Assembly: GCA_946699065.1 (NCBI GenBank)
Contig: CAMPDV010002119.1
Span: 1 to 64,000, forward strand
Source of the DNA: Loxodes magnus
Lineage: Eukaryota; Ciliophora; Karyorelictea; Loxodida; Loxodidae
DNA: 64,000 nucleotides
Direction of reading: 5' to 3'
Part shown: one piece after another, positions 26,137-38,919 of the stretch
Position numbering within the stretch: the stretch's first letter is position 1
Layout: every line of letters begins with the position of its first letter
Notes under the pieces: generated by a model
What the model saw: the letters and a program-made list of their open reading frames with translations, nothing else
Databases searched by the model: none
What the model was told of the DNA's origin: nothing
Translations under genes and position numbers: made by a program

Positions 26137-28356
26137 TCATTGCAAGTCTTCTTCATATGTAAATCAAACAATTTCTAATTTTCTAAATTTTTATCTCATC
26201 TCTTTGAATTCAAATTTATTTAATCTTCCACAACCTGATAAAACTAATTTTTTTAAATTTTTCCAAATTTAGTATTAACATTTTTTTCTATCTTATATAG
26301 GAAATGCTTCATAGCTTATTTATTGATTATTCCTTAATTCTAGGTATTCTAGCTAGTTACAGTTTTTTATTATTTCAATAACATCTTGGTCATCTAATTT
26401 GCAAGAATTTAAGCATAATTTTTTTAGAGTAGGTATATTTACTATTTCATTAATTAAATTTTCCTGGCTTATTTCACAGTTAATAAGTTGAATACTTTAT
26501 ATTTATTTGCAATAAGTATTTAATATCTTAAAAGTCTTTTATTGTAATCCTTAATATTAAATAAATTAAATTTCTTTTAATTTCTAGCAATTTTTTATAA
26601 TAAAGTTAATAGTTGATGGTTTAAGTCAATAAGGTTGTTCTAAGCATAAGCATTCAATGTTCTTATTGTAAACTCCTATTAAATGAAATGTCTAATTTTA
26701 AATATTATCTTCCTTTTTAAGTATAAATGATTTTAGATTTGGAGAGTGTATCAGGATTAATTTTAAAATGTCATCTATTTAATTATTATTTCACTTAAGG
26801 ACAACAGCCTCTAGTTTAAGTAGCCTTTAATTTTATGAGTTTCAATCTTATTCTACTTCTTAAATTCACTAAGCTAAGCTGGATTCCCTTAAATGATAAT
26901 CGTCTATAAAATTGACTCTAGAAAGTGTTATTGATACTAAGAAGGGAGAGTTATATAGCACTAACTTGATAAATTGATTACTTATTTAACCAATTTCAGA
27001 TAAGGATAAATATTATAACTTAAACTATTCCTAAAAATAGAAGTTAATATCATTCATTAGCTGCATTTCTTTTTCTTATATTTATACATTTTCTCATTCA
27101 TTCTATTAAATTTTAAAATCGTTTAACCTGAAATCTTTCAAATTTTTAGATCTACAAACTAAAAGAATAAATCAATAGGAATTATAAAATTTTAGATTAT
27201 TAATGCTGATAGTTTATAAACTGTTTTGTTAATAAATGAATTCTTAAACTTCTTACACTGAAGCATATTAGCATTCTATTTCTAAATTTTATAGTTAAGA
27301 ACCCCCAAATTTATTTAATCATTAGTTAAAAATTTAAAGTCAAATAAATGGAATAGAAATTAAATTAGGACAAAATTCTATTGGACTTTTATAATTAAAA
27401 TTAGTATCAATATATTATAGATTTTATCCTTTTACTTATAGAAAACTCTTTATCTTTTGATATTTAAGACAAGTGCTTTTCAAATATAGATTTTTCAAAT
27501 TCAGATTTAAGCAATAATCTAGCAAGAATTATCCTGTTAATTATATAGCATTTCAAAAGTTTATTGATTCTAATTTAGGTAATTATGTTAAAAACCATAA
27601 AGATTAATCAATTAAATATCCTTCGATTCTTAGGCATCTTAGCTAGCTAAAATGAGAAATTATAAAGCATATGTTATTATTTAAGCTTATCTCTTTTAAA
27701 TGCAAATCTTTAATTTGTAGTTATTAATTGTTTCTTAAACATTGCAGTCTTTATTAGATACTAACTAGTAATCTATCATAAATCTAATTTTTCTATTTAT
27801 CTGGAAATTTATAAGTGTTTATTGTTAAAGACTCTATATCTGATTTAGATATTTATTTTAATGTTCATTTAACATAGCTTTTAGTAATCTATTAATCTTC
27901 TTATTAACTATTAATTTCTAAAGACCTATAAAAGTACCTAAATTAGTTGAAATATCTATTGGCTTATTGCAGAATAGCAATATCTTTATTTTCCAAGAAC
28001 TAAATAATGTAATTTATAATATTTTAATTCTTCTAAACTTTTTATATTTAACTCTCTTTTACTTATTAGTTATATACTTAAAGCTCTAATTTATTTATCC
28101 CAATGATATCTTCTTAGTTTTCTAGTATATTGAGTTACTGATTGAAATTTTAGTTTATATCTTGCTTCAATTCTATTCTTTGAGGTTCTACTTAAAAATT
28201 ATTTTGAAGCTTTGCTTCTTCGTTTCGTTCTAATTCTTTATTCTTTTAAGGTTGAGATATAAATGTGGTCTAGCTTTACTGATATTCAGTTCGATATATC
28301 TAGGTTTATTCCTTCTAGCTGGTTAGCTTTTTGTTAATAGCACAACAAGCTCCCAT
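26137..28356 (-). CDS. Leucine-rich repeat protein with N-myristoylation/palmitoylation-type N terminus
   Basis: A minus-strand frame of 740 codons (739 residues) runs from ATG at 28356 to a TGA at 26137-26139 with no intron. The protein starts M-G-A-C-C-A, a classic N-myristoylation site followed by two cysteines that could be palmitoylated, so it probably sits on a membrane. Residues 10 to about 150 are a Gln/Lys/Glu-rich coiled-coil-like region. From about residue 170 to 730 irregular leucine-rich repeats follow, of the pattern L-x-x-L-x-L-x-x-C/N (L-K-K-L-C-L-N-S-C, L-E-Y-L-E-L-R-N-N, L-K-K-L-V-L-S-G-C). Such proteins usually bind other proteins; the partner is unknown. Several in-frame TGA codons are read as Trp. 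The gene lies wholly inside the spacer of the inverted repeat. A slightly earlier stop at the Leu-Glu-Ile-Val-TGA just upstream is possible. Confidence 0.72.
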
Positions 28357-29365
28357 TTTATATAATAAAAGGTAGAGTGGTTTAAATAAGGTATTTACAT
28401 TGTAATTAGATAATTCTAAAGAGAATTATAGAGTAAATTCTAAAGTAAAGTATAGTTATAAAGACACTAATACTTTATATTTAACTATTACTAAATCAGT
28501 TACTTCTATTCTTCTTAATTAGCTACTATACTTTATACTCTTACCTATATCTACTTACTATCTATTTCTCTACTTTAGATACTATTAAGTTACTAAAAAG
28601 CTAACCCCATTCAATTGCTATCCATGTACCCTTTACTTCTTAATCGCTTACTAACTTATTCCTATCTAGTTACTACCTTTTACTGTCTCTTCGCTATCCT
28701 TGTTTATGAGACCTATCTATTATTTTAGATCATATGAAATGTTACCTTAGAATAGAGCTACAGAATAGCAAGACTTTAGACTAGGAAATATAGTTAAGAT
28801 TAGGAATAAAAATCAGCTTTATTTAGACCTTTTAGAAGTATAGACTGAATGTGATAAATGCTTCCTTTAAAGGCTCTAAGAGAATTATGACAAACTCAAT
28901 CTCTGAGGACAGGAAGGAAGATAAGCCTTTGCTTTATCAGCTTAAAGTTTGCTACTTTGTCTTAAATAATCAATTCTAGTGTTAAGGCTAAACCAATTAA
29001 AAATTTTATCGTTGATGTTAAGAATCAAGATTATATAAAACAAATGCCTTAGAAAATAAAAAGCAGAGAAGAATTTCAATTATATATAGAAAATCAACTT
29101 AAAAATAAGCTGAAAGCAAGTCTATAAAGTTATACTACCTTCTTATCCATAATAATGCTATATAATCCTCATATATCAAAGCGATAATTCAATAATATTG
29201 AGTATATGGAAATTGAACACTTAAATAGAAACTAAGACAAGAGACTAGAAGAATGTTTAATCTAAGTAAAAACCTAATAATAAAGACATAAAAATAGCAA
29301 ATTTATTATTTGCTTGTATAATACATATAGATAAAGAAAGCCAGTTGATTGAATAGTGAGATATA
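28357..29365. promoter_or_regulatory. Upstream region of the LRR gene, no gene seen
   Basis: About 1 kb between the start of the LRR gene (minus strand) and the right arm of the inverted repeat. It is AT-rich with no recognisable gene, RNA or repeat. It should hold the LRR promoter; no specific element can be named. Confidence 0.35.
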
Positions 29366-30806
29366 ACTTCGAAAGAATGACCGCAATACAGAATGTAAAA
29401 GTATTTCATTAGCTATGTCTAAAACTGAAGAAATTGAAGAGTTATAGTAGTTTATTTAAGTGGCTATACCGAAGTTGGCTTACCACTGTATTTATTATTA
29501 TTTAATTGAAAAAACAAAAATTTAATCTACATACTGATTGGCTTCATCAGAGAACTGGATATGATTAAGTTGAGGTAACTCCACATTGTCCAACTGAGGT
29601 GCTTGAGTCGGTTCTCTTCAATATATTATTTCCTTTCTCCCTCATTCTGTACTCCACGAATTATTGATGCCTTATTGTTCTTGTCCATTTTTATTTCCAT
29701 AACCTACAAGAGTTCCACCATGGTTAGGCGAAGCTGAGCATTATCCTTATAAATATCTCTAGAATAGAAAGGTCTATTTGAAGTATCAACTGGAACTGGG
29801 ATAACATGTTCATTGACTGCGTTTTGTGAAGCAGTTTCATTAGGAAGAATTTCTACATAGTTTGCTATAACGGTAATACCCTTGGATGAATCATTTTTGC
29901 AGCTTCCATCTACACCAGTGTTTAGATAATCAGATTCAGTCTCTGCACTATTTTATTGCCAATATTGGAAGGCAGAATCCGATCAGCCACCATCACATCC
30001 TTGGTTGCCAAATGAACCAGAACAATTAATTAATTATTATTCAGAGAAGGATATCAATTTCCCAGTCTTTATTAAGTAAGCTCCTTCAAAACTTCCTACA
30101 GCACTGAATGCCAAGCAGATTCTGCATTAATCTTAATTTTTGACAGGTGTTACAGCTCCCTTCAATTCCCAATCAAGAGAATCAGCAACATTTTATACAT
30201 ATTCATATACGTAATTCTTTTCCCTATTTAAGTTATCCCTGTATCCAAAGTAATTATTTCTAAATTCTTTATTAACCAAAACAGCGAAATGGTTAACTGC
30301 GAATCTTATGATCATGTTCATCTAGTTCTAGATTTTAATCCAGTAAAAGTAGCCATGGAAAATATTATAGCTTTGCTATATCTCTTAGAAATACCTATAA
30401 GTCTTGTTAATTTCTTAGCGAGGGTTTGGAATTCAACGCATGATTCTTCAGCTCTTTCATGAAACTTCAATTTTCGCATCAAAGCTCTTCTGTTGTTTGG
30501 TGCTATGGATATCACTAAAGCTTTTAAACTATTTACAACAATCAATAATTTAATAATTAGCTTGCTAGAAGCCATTTAATTTATTAAACTAGGTAATTTT
30601 TATTTTAATTGTCTAACTAAAAAGTAAAATTAAGTTATGTTTAATAATCTAAGCATTAAATACACTTATTTATGTCTAATACTTTAATAGCTTAAAATTT
30701 TAATCCTTTTAGCTTGCTCATTTCCTGTATTAATTTTTAATTTTTTGTTCTAGTCCATTCTTCTAATAATTAAATACAAGGTAAATAAATTAAATCTTTT
30801 AAGCAA
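29366..30806 (-). repeat. Right arm of the large inverted repeat
   Basis: Inverted copy of 22281-23716. The match starts at the 3-prime side near the block CATTCTTTCGAAG and ends near the shared TTAATTATTAG block. The arms differ by scattered substitutions and small indels, so the duplication is not brand-new or is only partly homogenised. Confidence 0.9.
29547..30575 (-). pseudogene. Decayed papain-type cysteine protease, copy 2
   Basis: Inverted duplicate of the protease remnant at 22506-23534. The same domain blocks are present in the same broken frames: the 85-residue N-terminal frame differs from copy 1 at only two positions (Met-Leu-Val against Ile-Ser-Ile), both copies keep the two in-frame TGAs, and both show the same shifts. 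The lesions therefore predate the duplication, or the arms have been homogenised since. The catalytic-Cys block here is followed by L-G rather than C-W-A-F, a copy-specific change (compare 30100-30130), so this copy has drifted further. It is unlikely to make an active protease. Confidence 0.78.
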
Positions 30807-31225
30807 TAAAAATTGTTTAGAATGAACTTAGATGCTAAAATACTAGAGTATTTAAGAAGAAGTGGCTAGATTATCTTAAGAAAATGTCCCAGAAATATAA
30901 AAAGTTTGAGAAATGTAGTCAGAAGTCTAAGCTTTAGAGCAGCAAATTTAGAAGCTAAATAGTTAAATTGGTTGGAAAGTCTCTGTATTATAATAATTGA
31001 GAAAGAGGATAAAGAAAAACTACAAATAGTGAGGAAAATTTAGGCATAAATGATATCGGCTTAAGGTTTACCCTACATTTTTGTAGGTTAGCTAAAGATA
31101 TGAATCTTAATCTCATATTTACATCCAGCAATGACAAAAAAGTGATGCTGGGTTATTCAAGAATAAGATGCTAGCTTAAAAACTCCATAATTTTTAGAAA
31201 AAGATAAGCAAATCAAAACTTCTTT
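30807..31225. other. Intergenic, no gene seen
   Basis: About 420 bp between the right arm of the inverted repeat and the 3-prime end of the SANT gene. AT-rich, with no recognised feature. Confidence 0.4.
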
Positions 31226-32236
31226 TCATGCTTTATTATACTTCAAGGAAAAATTACAATTCTTGAAAACCATTTGAAATAGTGGCTTTGAGAATATAGT
31301 AAAGCCGATTAATTCGACTTGATTAATAAATATGCCAAGGTTATTGGAAGAATTCAGTTAAAAGGTAAATTAATTAACATCTGAAGTTTTCTGAAATCGC
31401 TTCTCCGCTATTTTCCATCTTTTTTCCATTATCTCAACTACTTTAGGTGTTTATTGAGCTTGCTATTCTGATTGATTAATTTGCTTGATTTATTTCAAAA
31501 ACTTATGTTTGCTTCGCTTTCTCTAATTCTTCACCTTACTTAAAAGCTGGCAATTGCTTTCATTATCAGAAGTCGTTTCTCAAGTGTTATGATTATTTTG
31601 GAACTTAGGATTAATGAATTTACTCTAGTCTTCAATTTAAAGCTTCTATTTTATTAAGTCATCATACTCTTACTTCAGTACCTTAAACTTTTTAACTAAG
31701 AGCTTATTATGGCTATTATTAAATTCCTTCTACTGCTAGGAGCTTTCTATCATTTACTGCTTTAGTCCCAATAGTGAAGACTCAACATTTTTAATCTTTT
31801 GCTCAACTTCAAAAATCTCCAGTTTAGTTCTTTTCTAATTCATCGTTTGGGACATTACCAAGTTTTTTCCAAGAGGATCTTCAAACTACAGTTTGCTTTT
31901 ATAAACTTCTTTCAAAGGCGTTCTAGAGTAAAACCTCAGGTTAGGAGTTTTCTACACTTCCTATTCTTTGCTATTCTACTAAAATGAGCTTTCTAGCTAC
32001 TGATCAGGATTCTAAGTATCTGAATATCTCATTCCTACATACTTCTCCATACTACTTTTATTCTATAGGAACTTGCTTCTTAGCTCTTGCTCAGTCTTAG
32101 GCCTTATTTAGCTATCAGAGTTGCTTAGCTTACTAAACTCTTCACATATCACCTAAAAATCCAGTTTATGTTGCTTTAGTAAGTTTAAAAAGACTAGGTT
32201 TTCACTTCGTGTTCACTTTGAGTTATTAGTTTGCAT
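31226..32236 (-). CDS. SANT/Myb-like domain protein with coiled coil
   Basis: A minus-strand frame of 337 codons (336 residues) runs from ATG 32236 to TGA 31226-31228 without introns. Residues about 7-60 look like a SANT/Myb domain: K-W-T-R-S-E-N at the start (the first conserved Trp, residue 8, is encoded by TGA), a middle D-F-Q-V-I where a second aromatic is expected, and a third helix around P-K-T-E-Q-E-L. A spacer rich in Ser/Gln follows, then a long Lys/Glu/Gln-rich coiled coil (about residues 130-260). SANT domains bind DNA or histone tails, so a nuclear chromatin or transcription role is an inference. The frame over the SANT part is convincing; the C-terminal 40 residues are less certain. 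No operon-like partner is seen. Confidence 0.62.
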
Positions 32237-33962
32237 TTTATCCTTTAATTTATATCTAGAAAATTAATCTCGAAACCTTTAAAAAATTACCCTATTTTCC
32301 AAAAACGTTTTTTAGGCTTTAAGTTAACTTAAGAAAACTAGCCATTACACTGACTAGCACTTTATATATACCAAGACTTAGTACTAGAAACATAACAAGT
32401 GTAGAAGTTATATCTCTGCCTTAGCCTTTCAGCTTTCTCTGCTATTATTGAGTTTCGCACACTCGTCTAATAGTTATCAAGCATAGTTAAATGTGATTAA
32501 CTGCTATAGAACTATTTGACTGTAGCTTTAGCTCTACCTCTCTACCTATAATCTACAGCTTACTCATTTATACCGCTAACTGTTGCTTCTATCTGCCTTT
32601 TTAATGACCTAACCTTGAGTTCTTCAGCTTAGCCTGATCTATCTTAATCCACTTTTGCTTGGATTAATGACTTCTATTGCCATATCAGTTATAGATATAA
32701 GGTTATTTACTCTTTCCTTATTGAAAGATAAAGATAAGATTTACAGATTTAAGGATAGAAAGGCTTAATATAATAGAGGATGAAGTGAACAATTCTAACT
32801 GAAGAAGGAATAAGAAAAGGAAGGCTTAATAACTAAGAAGCTAGTAGAGTTTATATAGAAGAGTCGTGCTATGATAGTATCTAAAGATGCTAAACAGGTA
32901 AATAAGGTAAAACTCTACTGAAGATTATATCTAGCGTAGTATCATAAAAGTAATAGTCAAACTTTAATAGTAGCAAAGCAAGAAAGATGCGAAGAGTGGG
33001 ACTAAAACCTTTAGAACTAGACCAAGAGTAATCATATAGCGAATAGCAAGTCTATTAGTCCATTCCCAAGTTTATGAGAAAGGCTATATTAATTTTTTTG
33101 TGTTAAACAGCAAATCATTTAAAAAAAAGATTGTAACGTTTTATCTTCAAAGCTTGCTAAAGATTTGCAATCTTAAGTAAAAAGTTATATTTTTGGCAGT
33201 TATTTAGAATTTCAAAATAGAGTTAAGAAGAATATTAATAACTAAGTAAAAACGAGGGGTAAAGAGGTATTAAAGATAATAATAATAATATCGATACTAC
33301 CAGAGTTATATTTAACTGTCTTAACACTTCTACTTCCTTATTTCAGGTTTATTCAGATCACCAACTTATAAATTTACAAATGAGCAATGAAATTTATGCT
33401 ATGATTAAACCAAAAAAGAAGTTAAAGTGTCGAGCAACTTAATCAAATGACTAGAACTTATCTTATTCTTATTTTATAGCTAATGATTCTAAAGGATATC
33501 TAACATCCTTTATTATTCCTACTATATAAGTAATTTGTCCTTGATTTGCTAATAGTCAGTTAATACATTTAGAATGAGCTTTCGTTTTGGTTAATAATCT
33601 TTAGTAGATATTGACAGAAAAGCTATTGAGTGACATGAAGAAATATTTAAGAAGATTGTTCATTAAAAATCTAACTCTTGTATTTGTAATCTGCTCTTGT
33701 TCTTTCGCTTTTATTTAACTTATAGTTATTCCAACTAAACTACATCATTTTGGTCCTTTTACTCTTCTAAGATTTCACTCTTATCACTAACTCTCTAACT
33801 ATCATTTTAAAAAATCATTGATGCTGTTTAGTTCTACTCATAGTCTTAAAAAATTCTATCCGTTGACTACTTCAACTGGAAGTCATGTTAATAATCCTAA
33901 ACCTTTGGCTCTATATTTACCTATCTTTCTTCCTTTCTTTCTCTCTTTTCTTTCAACTTTCT
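32237..33962. other. Unassigned 1.7-kb region
   Basis: This lies between the start of the SANT gene and the 3-prime end of the large membrane-protein gene. Part of it (32700-33080) is purine-rich on the plus strand and could be read as a basic protein, but I recognise no motif and no single frame stands out. It should contain the SANT promoter. Nothing else is supported. Confidence 0.3.
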
Positions 33963-36900
33963 TCAGAGTTACACTATCATAATGAAAAGAGCAATCAAAT
34001 AATTTGTGAATATAATTAGAAAAGTAAGCAGAACTACCACCAGAGCGACTCATTCATTATAGCCTTTATCCTAGTTAATATACAAAGAGAATTAAGCGAA
34101 CAATATGATCGTTCAAGCTTCATTGATGAATGTAGTATACATTTGCACTTTGCTTTTCAGTGGCTTTATTTTTATCAAATAGCATATGTACAGAAAAGTT
34201 AAGGCTGAACTACCTGCTATTTAGAACTCAGGGTTCTCTTATCCTACTATAATGATCATAGATTGAACTATTCTTCTTGCTAGGAATATACTATAGAACT
34301 AGAGGTTCCATATAGTCTTAGTTTCCTTCAGCTCGCATAACAAGCTTTAAAAATGTAGCTAAAATTCAATATTGAAAAGCCTTGATTTCTCGTCTTAACT
34401 TTCCTCCGCACTAGTTTTGACTATATTTCTTTAGCATTTCCTCAACTTCTGAAAAAAGATCAATTGGATAAGGAGGAAGCAGATCTGTATTAATAGGTTA
34501 CTATCAGGATATAAGAAAGAATGGTGTTAATGCTTACATAGACACTTCCAAAGCTTGTGAAACGAATTTGAACGAAGATTAAGGTGGTGAAGCCTAAGGA
34601 TGTATTTAAGGCTAGTCTAATAAAGGCAGAAAACTTGTAGTTTTTATAGACCTTTTGAAGGTAATTTTTGAAGGATGTTTATCAGTTTTTAGCAAACCTC
34701 AGGAATATAAATAGCATGAAGCTTATTAGGAAAGTGACTATTTGTCGAAATCCGTTTGCTAACATAGTCGCAGAATTGATGCCTTGGATTTGGAGGTTGT
34801 ATCATACCTTGTTCTATGAGTGCAAATTAGAGTTCAAATTTATTCCAATCTATTCGAAGACGTACTAGAAGCAGTCAAAAGAGACTAGATATAAGGCTTG
34901 AAGTATTTAAGGCATTATTACAGAAATCATACCTGTGCATAATATCATTTCATCCTAACAGTAAGCTACTCAGAGCTAGTAGCAAGTAGAAGTTTCTCCA
35001 GAGCTCATAATCAAAGATAAAAGTCCAGTTGCTATTGTTATAGGGATTACTATAAAGCGTGAAACCTGTATAGCTCTAATTAAATTTTCTTCAGTCTAAG
35101 TTAAGTTCATATCTTATATTTAATTAGGGATCTGCTTCACATCTTTCGCATTAATACAGCTTTAGGATTTATCTTAATAAACGTATCCTTAGTTACACTA
35201 TAAGCATTCAGTCTAATTACTAGCACATAACTTACAGTTTGGAATACCTTTTTCACAAAAGTCACAAACTCCATTGCTATCGTAGTCTTATTACTCTTAC
35301 GGGCATTCAGTTAGGCATTCGTTTTCTAAGGTTAACTTAAATGGTTAAAAGCACTTGACGCAACTTTTTTGTGTACAAATCTCACAATACTCGTCGTATT
35401 AAGAGCAGTTATGGCATTTAAGGTCAGCTAAGTACCAACTCTACTCGCACTTCATACATTATGTTCCTTGATAGTTACACAGGAGACAATTTTAAATGCT
35501 TTAACCACATGAAAAGCATGTTTCATTCTAAGCGAAGTAGGCTAGAGGACATCCTGCTACACAACTACCTTAAAATAAGTAAGATTAACTTTAGCATTTG
35601 TAGCAGATTTTCTATCTTTCATCACATTTAGAACAGAAAGGAATTTCATTTGAGCAATCCTCACAAATGTAGTCTTAGTTGATATCTTATTAAGAATCAG
35701 AGCAGTTAAGCGCGCACATGTTATCAGTAAGTTTAAATGGAAAGTCACATAATTGACATATTTGGCTATCTAAGCACTTAGTGCAATTAATATCAATAGA
35801 ATAGCAAGACTCGCACTAGCCACTTAACTAGTTTAAGTAATAGCTTTCGTTACACTTATGACAAGTTTCACCTAACTAATCACATTACTCACAGTTTTAC
35901 AAACTACAAATGCATTAATTATCCTATAGCACCAAACTGCCCTCACATCTATCACAAACTACCTCTAAATTTGTATAACTGCACTCTAAGCACCTTTAAA
36001 TAGCCTCTGAGCAATTCTCACATGTCAATAGGACAGGGTTAGGATAGGATCCATTATAACAGCTAAGACAATTGTTATACTTCACTCCAAAGCAAGTTTT
36101 GCAATTCTGATAGCATGGCTTACAGCTTTAGATACTTGGACTAGTGCAGGTATTATAGATACATCTTAGCATACATTCATTACTAGTAAAAATGCTTTAA
36201 GATTATTGCTTGTTAATTACAGAATCGTACGTGTAAAAGTAGAACTCGTAAACCACCCCCCAAAAATTATCCTACTATACATCAGCACCTAAAGTGATTA
36301 TGCTATCTTTAGTGAATTACTAAAATGCAACTTAGGAACTTTCACAGGCTACTTATGAGGTATAGGAATACTCAGAAATGCAAATTGTTATACTCGTATC
36401 TGCATTATAGGTTATGAAGTACCATTATAATACTTAGATGGATTTTTGTCAGACAAAATTAACTTAAAATGAACTTAACTGTATCAACACTTCAGATTCC
36501 AACTAGCTTATCTATCTACTTCTCATTACAATTGATTTTTGGTAAATTTGTTTTATCTACCAAATTACCTTCCAAAGATTCAGCTGTAAACGTCTTTCTT
36601 ACACTGCGGCAGCATAAATATTTCAATCTAAAGCCTAGAATCATAATGAAATTCCATAACTTTTAGTGGAATACTTTGCTGGACTGTAATCAAAGTCTTA
36701 GAACATTAGAAATTGAGCTTTATATTAGTCGCTTAGTACTATTTCCTGCTTCTAGTCCGTTAGGTTTATATATAAAAAGCTTTAATCATCCTTAAAATCA
36801 GGAGATGTACAAGCATCTCTACTTATCATAACACATAGATTTTTGCTTCGAATGATCTCTATCCAGTCCTCTTCGGTTATATTCTAATCATATGTATAGA

Positions 36901-38773
36901 ATCTAGGTTGAAGAACTTGACCATCAAATCTTGGAAGTCCAACTTAACTATTATATCATAAAAAACTGAAATAATAATCAAAAGGTTTGTAAAAAGCGGG
37001 ATATTTGTGACATAAGAGCTTCTAGATATCAATAGAATCAGCAAAGCACTCACTAACACCTTCATAAACATCAAAGGAGAATTCGAGAAAGTATCACACA
37101 TTTTTTGAAGCTTCATACTACTACGAGTATTGAACTTTTTTCTCTACATCATATAATATCACGTCTTAACTGTCTAGGCTGCTATTATAAGTGATGTAGA
37201 TTTAAAATTAGCCGAACAAATCAAGAAAAAATTATTTTTATTCCTTCTATCCTTAATTTTTTATCCAGAAGCTAACAGATCATCTAACAGTAGAATAGGT
37301 CATAGGATCGTAAAGCAAATTAGCAAAATTTATTTTTAACAGCTATGAGTGATTCATTGCTTACCAAATAGATGAGAGTTCAAAAAATCTGATTTCATCT
37401 CGACAGTTTATTGCTTCAGGTGTAGGGCAACTTTTACAGCCTTCTATATAACATGGCGTTTGTGATGAAGCTATCTTGTAGTAATCTTCAAAGTTAAGAT
37501 ATTGATTGAAAAGATAAACATTTGGTTGTAGCAAAAGTCCATTAAAGAAACTAATTGCTTATATTTAACATGCTAAGCAAAATAAGCTATCTTATTTCCA
37601 AAAAATGAAAATACTAGAATTGGAAGTAGTAACATTGAAATCACTTTCATAAGGTATAAAAACGAAAGTCTACAACAAAAAATCTAATTTTGAAGTTGAA
37701 AAACTCACAAAAATCCAGGCTTGGCAATCTACGAACCATTGAGATTCAAACAGAAGGATTTTGCTTCATAGCGAAGAATCTGTAAAAAAGAGCTAGAATC
37801 TGTATTACGTCTTGTTCTTCTCAAGAAGTTAAAGACCGAAGATGTTAGAATCTAATTAAAGAATATTCTAAATATCATAAACGTCTTGACAGTTAAACTA
37901 AAATCAGGTAGAGAAGCTTAAATATTCTATATTGTAACTTAGGAGAAACACTTTTTAATCTAAGGTTTTTAGTCTATTTTTACCATTAAACGACGCCATA
38001 GATAAATAAGGTTTGTCTCATTATGTAAAACTGTAAAATTGTAGGCTCTAACAGTCAGAAATTTCTGGGCCTATACATGTAGTATGACAGTATTGAGTAC
38101 AAGGTATTTGCTATAGTACTTAAGTGAAATTTTCATTAGTTGAGTTAGAGTTGAATTACCAAAATAAAAGCTACAAAATTTTACCTTCGACATTACTTTT
38201 CGACTTAGTTCCTGCTGAAATTATCGTATTTTAGTCAAAATGCTTAAATGAATATCTATTTAAAATCTCAGAATTATTGCAAATAACAATAAACCCTATT
38301 AATGAAAACTAAGTGGTACAGAGTCTTACACTTCCTTTCAAATCCGCTAATTCTTTATATTTTATCCCTAGAAATACTCACTATAAGCAATTAGGTCCTA
38401 AACTGAATATAGTACATTCTTAAAGAAACTCATTAGCTACATTATAGCAAAACTCTAGAGTCTAAGTCCTATCTTATAACTACTAAAGCTTTATCAGAAT
38501 CTAGTTATTTACTTAATCATCCAGTATAACTAGATCTCGTTTCTCTTAATCAGAGCAATTATTATAAACTCACATAGATAACGAAAAAGATTTCGAGCTA
38601 AACGATACATTATACCCAATAATTTTAAAGTTAGTCTAAATACCTGTCTATTCGTTCATCTCCTTTGCTAAGAAGAAATCCGTAGCAATTATATAGTTTT
38701 ATGCGCTGATCTACCAACTCCCTAAAATAGAGACTAGTATAAAGTAATGATAAACATTTCTTTATTTTACCAT
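33963..38773 (-). CDS. Large membrane protein with LamG-like and cysteine-rich repeats
   Basis: ATG 38773 to TGA 33963 with one 17-nt intron (34485-34501) gives exactly 1598 codons (1597 residues), which supports the model. A short signal-type peptide (M-V-K-Q-R-N-V then a hydrophobic run) is followed by several concanavalin/LamG-like beta domains, seen as F-S-L-S-M-W-V, V-S-F-W-I-K and I-T-L-G-A-D, separated by short Cys clusters (near residues 220-245 and 440-460). Residues about 865-1215 are a continuous furin/growth-factor-receptor-like block of C-x-x-C repeats. The last 360 residues carry several membrane helices and end in a helix followed by TGA. At least a dozen in-frame TGAs read as Trp. 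Large surface proteins of this build are common in ciliates, often as receptors or channel-like proteins; the ligand is unknown. The intron interrupts a membrane helix whose sequence is continuous only after removal. Confidence 0.85.
34485..34501 (-). other. 17-nt GT-AG intron in the LamG/Cys-rich gene
   Basis: On the minus strand it reads GTAACCTATTAATACAG. Removing it joins two halves of a membrane helix (L-S-Y-I-L-I to I-C-F-L-L-I-Q) and restores a frame that stays protein-like to the final TGA; leaving it in gives a nonsensical tail. Confidence 0.85.
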
Positions 38774-38919
38774 TTTTTATTGTCACAATACTTACTTTAC
38801 TTATTTAATACTGCTCTAGTCACTTCAATACCATATCAGCACCTTCAAATATTAACTTTACAAATATTCTAACTTAAATTAAAAATATTGCTCTTACTCT
38901 TTTACCACCTTTCACATTC

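Noticed and set aside
22281-30806. Inverted repeat as a DNA transposon with terminal repeats
   Set aside because: The arms are 1.4 kb with gene content, no transposase is seen between them, and no target-site duplication is visible.
36250-36270. Run of C6A5 resembling a ciliate telomere repeat
   Set aside because: It is a single short tract inside coding sequence of the membrane-protein gene, where it encodes part of a conserved block.
36433-36866. Possible 15- to 19-nt introns in the N-terminal half of the membrane-protein gene
   Set aside because: Alternative frames first looked attractive there, but the unspliced frame carries the LamG-type motifs and gives an exact total length, so no intron is needed.
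35557-37116. Standard-code ORFs at 35557-35748, 36469-36666 and 36877-37116
   Set aside because: They lie in other frames or on the opposite strand of the 1597-residue membrane-protein gene.
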